DNA of 24,948 nucleotides, taken from CAYMBP01 sp964388745 (GTDB lineage Bacteria; Babelota; Babeliae; Babelales; RVW-14). Below, piece after piece: positions 7,503 through 13,426 of this stretch. Below the pieces are notes generated by a model. The model saw only the letters and a program-made list of their open reading frames with translations. It searched no databases and was not told the origin of the DNA. Every line of letters begins with the position of its first letter. Within the stretch, counting starts at the first letter, position 1. A program made the translations under genes and the position numbers. The stretch spans positions 1-24,948 of the forward strand of contig CAYMBP010000020.1 of the NCBI GenBank assembly GCA_964388745.1. The letters are read 5' to 3'.

Positions 7503-7847
7503 TTACTTTATACGAACAACAACTTGCTCATAATATTGATTATAAGCTAAGTACTCATATTCGTATCCCATTTCTGCAATGTACTCTTGAAAAGCCTTAA
7601 ACTCATGCTTTTTCCAATCATTATAACCATAATATTCATCAAAAATAATTATGGTCCCCTCTCCAATCCAGTCACCAAGATAGTCAAAAATTGATTTTGT
7701 TGATGAATAAATATCACAATCAACATGCAAGAATGAAATTCGATGCTTATCTTTCCACTCTTCTTTAAATGCTGGAAGAACATCATCGAAAAGACCGATA
7801 TGTAAAAATACATTTGCATGCAATGGTGGTAATTGCCCCTCTACGCC
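7503..7847 (-). CDS. TylF/MycF-like methyltransferase, 3' segment of a frameshifted gene
   Basis: About 115 codons in the frame that reads GVEGQLPPLHANVFLHIGLF directly after the upstream segment's Asp-Lys-Gly. Motifs fit the C-terminal half of class I SAM-dependent methyltransferases of the TylF/MycF (macrocin O-methyltransferase-like) family: ISFLHVDCDIYSSTKSIFD, TIIIFDEYYGYNDWKKHEF (acidic residues of the metal-binding/active site) and a closing QVVVRIK. The earliest internal start is TTG at 7823, with no ribosome site, so independent translation is unlikely. The segment belongs with 7841-8293. One added base in the G5 run would restore a 263-residue protein. Confidence 0.75.
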   Translation of the reverse strand, partial: GVEGQLPPLHANVFLHIGLFDDVLPAFKEEWKDKHRISFLHVDCDIYSSTKSIFDYLGDWIGEGTIIIFDEYYGYNDWKKHEFKAFQEYIAEMGYEYEYLAYNQYYEQVVVRIK

Positions 7848-8293
7848 CCCTTATCAAGACCAGACTTCCAATATTCAGGAAGTCCTTTGAATGAGTCGAA
7901 TCCATGAACAAAATTGTGAGGAACTAATGCGGCGATAAAGTTTGTTGTTTTTCCTACTCCTACACCAAATTCTAGAAATGCTCCTCCATTTTGCTCAAAG
8001 TCTTTTAGGCCCGCTTCAACCGCATATTTCAAAATCTCAGCATCAGAAGAACACACTTTGCAATTTTTAAAATTTTCATCCATGTACCGAGCTGTTTCTC
8101 CAGACTGATCAGCTATTCGAGGCTGTCGATTTTTTGTATTAAAATGAAGTATCTGAGAACCATACTCCTGCACTCCATGGCTATTATAAACAACCAGCTC
8201 CTTCCATAAATGATCAGTTCTAATATATGTATTGCCAGCTAGAAGAACTGAGGTCATCATTGCTCCATAAGCAAACATCGTTTTTTTTAACAT
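7841..8293 (-). CDS. TylF/MycF-like methyltransferase with signal-like N-terminus, 5' segment of a frameshifted gene
   Basis: 150 codons from ATG at 8293-8291, chosen because AAGGAG lies 7 nt upstream; an earlier in-frame ATG at 8368 has no such site. MLKKTMFAYGAMMTSVLLAG looks like a signal peptide or membrane anchor, unusual for this cytosolic family. The SAM-binding motif is GAFLEFGVGVGKTTNFIAAL near residues 106-125, followed by HGFDSFKGLPEYW. The frame then stops at TAG (7843-7841) just after Asp-Lys-Gly-Ala. The G5 run at 7850-7846 sits at the break, and a sixth G would join it to the downstream half. The family's substrates are often sugars on natural products or glycans; here the substrate is unknown. 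It could be a pseudogene, a phase-variable gene or a sequencing error. Confidence 0.75.
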   Translation of the reverse strand: MLKKTMFAYGAMMTSVLLAGNTYIRTDHLWKELVVYNSHGVQEYGSQILHFNTKNRQPRIADQSGETARYMDENFKNCKVCSSDAEILKYAVEAGLKDFEQNGGAFLEFGVGVGKTTNFIAALVPHNFVHGFDSFKGLPEYWKSGLDKGA

Positions 8294-8459
8294 AGCTTTA
8301 CTCCTTCTTAATTTTGACAAAGTTTTATAATAATCTGACCATATCGTATCAAATTTTACAAACTCCACAATATTGACTTCTTCTCACAATCAAGAATCAA
8401 TGATAAAGTATGTTAACGCCTTGAAGCAATCCCATCAACCAAGTAAGGAAAGTAGTAAC

Positions 8460-9371
8460 ATGAATAAGAAACTCAACGTATCAAAAGTCAGCATTCTTTT
8501 ATCTCTATTCTTTTGTATACCCACTCATCTCTGGAGCATGCAACCTTACGAGTGCAATGTAGAAAGTTGTGGAAATAAAATTCGAGATGCACTACGAGTA
8601 GGACCTGAGGAACTTACTCAAGTTATTCGATCCTATAATAATCCAAGCATCTTAGAGAATGATCTTGAGTGGTCCAATGAAGATGGAAATAATGTGCTTT
8701 ATGCATTGGAATACGGCGGAGCAGATGGGATAGAGCTTTTTCAAATGATGATGAGAACTTATCGCAAAATGAGCTGGCAACGACGTTTAAGTTTAATTGC
8801 AACTCCAAATAAACAGGGTCTCAACTGTCTTCATTTAGCTGTTGATCAGGTTTGGCCAGAGGTGGTTAATGTGATTCTTGCTCAATATCAAATGATTTTG
8901 CATGATACTGCAACACAAAAAGATGCTGATTTCCTTTTATACAACAGTCTATCTGCAGGTAATTCTCCAGGAGTCATCCATACCGCTTTAAAAAGGAATA
9001 ATGTTCCAATTCTAAGAAAAATCATTGCAATATATAGCAATTTTGGAGGAAGGATAAAAATGCTAGAACATCTCAATAAAATAACAGAATATCACAATGC
9101 TCTTACGGCCGCAGTATGCGCAAATGCTGCTGACACCATAGCTTTCCTTCTTGAAGAGTTAAGCACAATTCTTCGCTCACCGTCTTCAATGATTAAAAAG
9201 TATAAAAGTAAAATAAAAGAACTTCTTTATACCAAGTGCGGTTCTAGTTCCTATTCTGGTTATAATGCTTTTGAGATCGCTCAATGGAAGAATAATGGCA
9301 AAATAATAAACATGCTTCGACCATTTTATAAAGAAGACTTGTTAGATGAAAAGGATAACTGTGAACAATAA
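8460..9371 (+). CDS. Exported ankyrin-like repeat protein, paralogue 1 of a tandem family
   Basis: 303 residues. ATG at 8460 chosen because AAGGAAA lies upstream with suitable spacing and the signal peptide starts there; an in-frame ATG at 8373 would add 29 polar residues before it. Signal peptide: basic start, ILLSLFFCIPTHLWS core, then Met at the predicted mature end. The mature start, IRDALRVGPEELTQVIRSY, followed by NDLEWSNEDGNNVLYAL, is shared with the next two genes. Repeat units of about 44 residues follow (NVLYALEYG, NCLHLAVDQ, VIHTALKRN, NALTAAVCAN, NAFEIAQWK), each with an Ile-Ile-x-x-Tyr-like second helix. These are probably long ankyrin-like repeats. It is the first gene of a five-gene unit and overlaps the next. 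Function is unknown; a secreted host-interaction role is a guess from export and repeats. Confidence 0.75.
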   Translation: MNKKLNVSKVSILLSLFFCIPTHLWSMQPYECNVESCGNKIRDALRVGPEELTQVIRSYNNPSILENDLEWSNEDGNNVLYALEYGGADGIELFQMMMRTYRKMSWQRRLSLIATPNKQGLNCLHLAVDQVWPEVVNVILAQYQMILHDTATQKDADFLLYNSLSAGNSPGVIHTALKRNNVPILRKIIAIYSNFGGRIKMLEHLNKITEYHNALTAAVCANAADTIAFLLEELSTILRSPSSMIKKYKSKIKELLYTKCGSSSYSGYNAFEIAQWKNNGKIINMLRPFYKEDLLDEKDNCEQ

Positions 9372-10518
9372 CATCTCTTTATCTATAGCAGACATTCTTT
9401 TATCCCTATTTTTTTGTGCACCCGCTCATCTTTTGAGCATGTCAAGCTCGCAGACTACAAACCCCATCAGAGAAGCGCTCAAGCATAAACCAACAAAAGA
9501 ACTAAAAGAAATTATAAACTCCTATCAAGATCACAATGAACTTGTTAGAGATCTCAATTGGTCTGATAAGGATGGAAGCAATCTTGTGTATGCGTTGGTA
9601 TGGGGAGCTCGTGAAAACTATCAATCATTCAAGATACTTGCATCCGCATATAAAGATGATTATAAAAGCCTGGTGCAAGGATTAGAAGCGGCAAACCAAT
9701 CCGGTGGAACCTGCTTAGTAATGGCCACTATGAAGTCATCGAAAGAAGAAGCGCTTGATCTTGTTCTTGCAGCGTACAACGGAATGTTTACCCAAAAGCT
9801 AGAGTTTAAAACCCCTCACCAAATTCAAAGAAGATACAGGAAGGCACTTCTTAACGCCTTTCGTAAGCCACAGGTCAAAAGCTCTAATATCACTCATCTT
9901 GCAATACAAAGAGATCGACCAGAAAGATTGATAAAAATAATAATGGCTTATGGCAATAACTGGAAAGCATTACTTGAAGACCTGAATGCCACAGGAGAAA
10001 CAGGCAATGCCCTTACTGCCGCAGTAGGCTATGCAGCACAAGTAAACATTGAATATGCTAAGTATAGGAGAAACACTCATTCTCTTGAGATTATTTTTAA
10101 TGTCTTAAAGAACATTGATGGTATTTGCAAAAATGATGAAGATTGGGCCTGGTTTATTAACTCAGTAAACGAACTTCTCTTTAATCGCTTCTCAATGGGA
10201 CCAATCATTGATGATCAAGGAGAAAGCAAGCAAATTGAGCTTTTTAAAAAAGCTAGAGGATCTATTAATCCAGATAAAAAACCATGGGAAGCCAACCCTC
10301 TAGACCATTGGAAAGAACAACTAAAAAATGTTAAATGCAATGCCCTTGAAGTAGCTCGTGTGCTTGAATGTGAGAAAGTTATTGATTTTCTCAAAAGCAT
10401 GTACGCCTATTTTGGACATACCATACCTGATCAGTCAACAGGAAATTACACACTCCCTTATATACCTCCCAAATACACCTATGACCATATGTTACATACA
10501 TTCAAGCAAGAGATTTAG
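9361..10518 (+). CDS. Exported ankyrin-like repeat protein, paralogue 2 of a tandem family
   Basis: 385 residues from GTG at 9361. I prefer it to the in-frame ATG at 9346 because AAAAGGA ends 5 nt before the GTG and because the signal peptide then aligns residue for residue with paralogue 1 (ten residues, then ILLSLFFCAPAHLLS, then Met). The start overlaps the previous gene by 11 nt, so the two are probably coupled. The mature part begins IREALKHKPTKELKEIINSY and NWSDKDGSNLVYAL, then repeats of ~43 residues: TCLVMATMK, ITHLAIQRD, NALTAAVGYAA, NALEVARVL, with FKILASAYKDDY, LVLAAYNGMF and LIKIIMAYGNNW as second helices. It is longer than its sisters because of an insertion of about 60 residues near 285-325 and a Tyr/Pro-rich tail. 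Function is unknown. Confidence 0.74.
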   Translation: MNNNISLSIADILLSLFFCAPAHLLSMSSSQTTNPIREALKHKPTKELKEIINSYQDHNELVRDLNWSDKDGSNLVYALVWGARENYQSFKILASAYKDDYKSLVQGLEAANQSGGTCLVMATMKSSKEEALDLVLAAYNGMFTQKLEFKTPHQIQRRYRKALLNAFRKPQVKSSNITHLAIQRDRPERLIKIIMAYGNNWKALLEDLNATGETGNALTAAVGYAAQVNIEYAKYRRNTHSLEIIFNVLKNIDGICKNDEDWAWFINSVNELLFNRFSMGPIIDDQGESKQIELFKKARGSINPDKKPWEANPLDHWKEQLKNVKCNALEVARVLECEKVIDFLKSMYAYFGHTIPDQSTGNYTLPYIPPKYTYDHMLHTFKQEI

Positions 10519-10520
10519 CT

Positions 10521-11516
10521 ATGAAAAAAAACATTTCTCTCATTAAGCTTTTCGCTTGCTCGCTTATTCTTTCTCTGCCAATAAGCACCGTGCTGGGCAT
10601 GACCAGCCTGCCCTCTTCCTCTCCAGAAATAATGCGCACTGATACAATAGGTGAAAACCGAATCAAAGAAGCAATTGATCAAGGAGCTGAAGAGCTGGAG
10701 CGCGTTCTTGCATCATACGAAGATACAAAAAAACTCCGTGAAGATCTCACATGGTCTAACGAACATGGTGGACTTGCGCTGTATATTATTAATCACGCAT
10801 CAAAAGAGAGCCTCAAGCTCTTGGACATTTTTCTGAGTGCATTTAAAGATCATTATGATGCCCTCTACCTAGCCCTCTCTCATATTAATCAGGCAGGAGA
10901 CACCTGCTTAACTCATGCAACTCAATCAGAAAACTTGCTTGGACATCTTAAACTCATCTGTAACATGTACAAAGGTAAATTCTTAGAGAATAAAAATCTT
11001 GCTAGTTTAAATGATAACGAACGACAAGAGTATTGTTCTATAGTTTACAATGCAAGCAACAAAGCCCTACGCCACAAAAACAAACGAGGCAACAATGCTC
11101 TTAGTGAAGCCTTTGGAAGCAACTGCATTGAATCCATTAAAACAATCATCCCTCTTTTTTTCTGTCGCTGGAAAGATATTATAGAGGCACTTATCGACCA
11201 TGGAATCTATGGCAATGCGCTGTGTCATGCTGTAGGAAAAAACTGCACAAAAACAGTAGCATACTATCAAACATTAATAAATGACACAAAAAAGTTCTGT
11301 AAAAATGATACAGAATTACTCCACTACGGTTTTTATACCGCTGAAGCGCTCTACCAAGTAACATCTGTAACTTCTTTTTTAAACTATCAATCGCTTGAAA
11401 TCCAAGAAAAAAAACGATGCAAAGCCTCTCTGAAATGGCTTCATGCACAAGATATTGCAATTTTTTTTGAGCTTAATGAAATAATACCTCTATTAAAAGA
11501 AGTGTACCCTCAATAA
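10521..11516 (+). CDS. Exported ankyrin-like repeat protein, paralogue 3 of a tandem family
   Basis: 331 residues, starting 2 bp after the previous stop. Signal peptide MKKNISLIKLFACSLILSLP continues to STVLG followed by Met. The mature part repeats the family opening (IKEAIDQGAEELERVLASY; REDLTWSNEHGGLALYII) and then shows units with TCLTHATQS, NALSEAFGS and NALCHAVGKN, each about 40 or more residues apart. It has more Cys than its sisters (for example near GNALCHAVGKNC and SNCIES). Its stop overlaps the next gene's ATG as TAATG, a typical coupling arrangement. It is clearly a duplicate of the two genes before it, and its lower similarity suggests an older split. The biochemical role is unknown. 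Confidence 0.74.
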   Translation: MKKNISLIKLFACSLILSLPISTVLGMTSLPSSSPEIMRTDTIGENRIKEAIDQGAEELERVLASYEDTKKLREDLTWSNEHGGLALYIINHASKESLKLLDIFLSAFKDHYDALYLALSHINQAGDTCLTHATQSENLLGHLKLICNMYKGKFLENKNLASLNDNERQEYCSIVYNASNKALRHKNKRGNNALSEAFGSNCIESIKTIIPLFFCRWKDIIEALIDHGIYGNALCHAVGKNCTKTVAYYQTLINDTKKFCKNDTELLHYGFYTAEALYQVTSVTSFLNYQSLEIQEKKRCKASLKWLHAQDIAIFFELNEIIPLLKEVYPQ

Positions 11517-12286
11517 TGAAAAATTTTTTTATCCGTTTATCTCTCACACTAATCTTAGCAAATAATCAAAGTGTTCAAGCAATGAACTACCTCAATATTC
11601 AGAATAAAAAAAAATCGATTCTACCCGTAAAAGAAGTACCTTTTGAAGCAATAACTTTTCAAGAACTTACTAAAAATGAACAAACAATTGCCATTTCTCC
11701 ACACGGAAGATTCTTTACAACATGCCTACAGGGTCAGAACTTTCACATCTGGTCACTTTTTAATATGAACCCCTATCCCCAAACCAGTCCATACCTCTAT
11801 GTACAAAAACTAGATCCGAGCAATAGCTCTTCTCTGCCTACAAAAATTGATAGCTTGTTTCCTGGGAATGATCCTCTTGTTCTAGGCTTAGACAATGCTT
11901 ATCCAAAAATTCCTGAAATGCATAACATTATCAATCAAGCTGTATCACTTATAAGCTTTTCACAAGCTGAAGACATCTTTGCATGTGCTACTCAAAATAA
12001 AAAAATATTTTTACAGTATGGAACACAACAACAACACCTATACACTACTCATGCAAAAATCACAGCACTGGAGTTTTCTCATGACCACCAACTCTTTGCT
12101 ATAGAACTTAAAGATGCAACTATTCTTCTTTTTAAATCTATCAAAACTCTTTCTCTTAATATCATAGACCTGATTGCCCGTCTCACTCACAATCACTTAC
12201 TCACTCGCGACCAGCTCAGGGAAGAGGAACAAGTAGTTTACGATCCAATACCTCCACCCCCAACACCTTCGATAAAACAAATATAG
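11516..12286 (+). CDS. Exported WD40-like beta-propeller fragment protein
   Basis: 256 residues. ATG overlaps the previous stop (TAATG), indicating coupled translation. The signal peptide MKNFFIRLSLTLILANNQSV ends Gln-Ala before Met. Three WD40-like blades are visible: IAISPHGRFFTTCLQG ending in NFHIWSL (about residues 58-80), ISFSQAEDIFACATQ ending in KIFLQYG (about 145-170), and LEFSHDHQLFAIELK ending in TILLFKS (about 182-207). Three or four blades are too few for a closed seven-blade propeller, so it may be truncated, may oligomerise, or may have diverged blades I cannot see. The C-terminus is proline-rich (PIPPPPTPSIKQ), a possible ligand for proline-binding domains. Its place inside the ankyrin-like array suggests joint expression and perhaps a shared target. 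Confidence 0.65.
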   Translation: MKNFFIRLSLTLILANNQSVQAMNYLNIQNKKKSILPVKEVPFEAITFQELTKNEQTIAISPHGRFFTTCLQGQNFHIWSLFNMNPYPQTSPYLYVQKLDPSNSSSLPTKIDSLFPGNDPLVLGLDNAYPKIPEMHNIINQAVSLISFSQAEDIFACATQNKKIFLQYGTQQQHLYTTHAKITALEFSHDHQLFAIELKDATILLFKSIKTLSLNIIDLIARLTHNHLLTRDQLREEEQVVYDPIPPPPTPSIKQI

Positions 12287-12299
12287 TAAAAAGGTTACT

Positions 12300-13355
12300 A
12301 TGCTCCCCCTTACTCCTATACTTATTTTTACACTCACCTCAATGCTTAACAATTGTTCCGCAAATGATACTGAAAAATTAACAGCAAAAACACTTCATGA
12401 AGAAATCAATCTTGCAACCAAAATAGAGAGCATTGCTCATTTAAAAAAAACAATTCATTCACACAAAGAGGCAGGAATCTACCCCTCAAATATCAATTAT
12501 TTTAACAATGAAGAGAATATACTGCTCAGCGCATTGAAAGTTAAAAATCCTCAGTTTTTACAAGAAATTATTAATTCATTCAAGAATAATCCTGACTCTC
12601 TTTTACAAATAATACAAACAACGCAAAAAAGTGGAATGTGCGCCTTGTCCTATGCTGCTCATCACTGCTCCCCTGAACATCTCAAAATTATTATTGCAGC
12701 ATACGAACAAAATAATACGACTCTTCTTGAAAAACTTAGTCATCAAAACCCTGATGATTCCACCAATATCTTGCTATCTTCTTTGTGGCGAATTGCCCCA
12801 AAAACATTTCAAATTCTTGTTCAAGCATATGGAAACAAACGAGATAAACTTTTTCATGATCTACGCATAAAAAGCAGCCCTTCAGGCTTTAACTGTCTCT
12901 TAAAAATAATTGAGCAGGGCAACTTTGAACTCTTTAAAATTATTATCACCATATACGAAGAACATTCTCCTTCTACTCTTTTTGAGGACCTGAGATACTG
13001 TACCTCAAGAAAATGTAACGCGCTTAATTTAGCCGCTATTAACTCAAACTGTACCATTCTTCACTGTATTATTAAAAAATACGAAGGACATGAGAGAGAA
13101 CTTCTTGAAGACCTTTCCATCCAATATACCTGGAGTGACATGAACGCTCTCATGGAAGCGATCTATCAAAAGAGAGTCAATAACATAAGAATAATTATTC
13201 AAGCGCTCCTTCAAGCAAATAATCAAAAAATGATTGGCAGGATACTCTCTTCTCGTGATCGATTTAATAAAAGAGCTCTAGAGCTCGCATGCGATTCAAA
13301 CGATTGCAATATTATTACTCTTATTACAGCTCTTTACAATCGCTATGCTCCATAG
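12300..13355 (+). CDS. Exported protein with regular ~42-residue ankyrin-like repeats
   Basis: 351 residues. ATG at 12300 follows AAAAAGG by 6 nt, 13 bp after the WD40-like gene. The N-terminus MLPLTPILIFTLTSMLNNCS is a signal peptide, probably cut after Cys-Ser-Ala; a lipoprotein alternative (Cys19) is weak. This is the most regular repeat protein here, with seven or eight units from NILLSALKVKN onward: CALSYAAHHCSPEHLKIIIA, NILLSSLWRIAPKTFQILVQ, NCLLKIIEQGNFELFKIIIT, NALNLAAINSNCTILHCIIK, NALMEAIYQKRVNNIRIIIQ and RALELACDSNDCNIITLITA. Each is followed by a Tyr-containing stretch and Leu-Leu-x-Asp-Leu. NALNLAA to NALMEAI is 42 residues. The first half matches ankyrin helix 1/2 spacing; the extra ~9 residues are not canonical. 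The last gene of the unit; role unknown. Confidence 0.75.
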   Translation: MLPLTPILIFTLTSMLNNCSANDTEKLTAKTLHEEINLATKIESIAHLKKTIHSHKEAGIYPSNINYFNNEENILLSALKVKNPQFLQEIINSFKNNPDSLLQIIQTTQKSGMCALSYAAHHCSPEHLKIIIAAYEQNNTTLLEKLSHQNPDDSTNILLSSLWRIAPKTFQILVQAYGNKRDKLFHDLRIKSSPSGFNCLLKIIEQGNFELFKIIITIYEEHSPSTLFEDLRYCTSRKCNALNLAAINSNCTILHCIIKKYEGHERELLEDLSIQYTWSDMNALMEAIYQKRVNNIRIIIQALLQANNQKMIGRILSSRDRFNKRALELACDSNDCNIITLITALYNRYAP

Positions 13356-13426
13356 ATATTGCAAGCAATTAATGGTAAGGTAAATTCCTAAGCCAAATCA
13401 AACCTACAAGCAATAAGGAATGTACT

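Noticed and set aside
8373..8459. Extended start for the first tandem paralogue at ATG 8373
   Set aside because: It would put 29 polar residues before the signal peptide. ATG 8460 has a good ribosome site, and the aligned paralogue starts at the same place.
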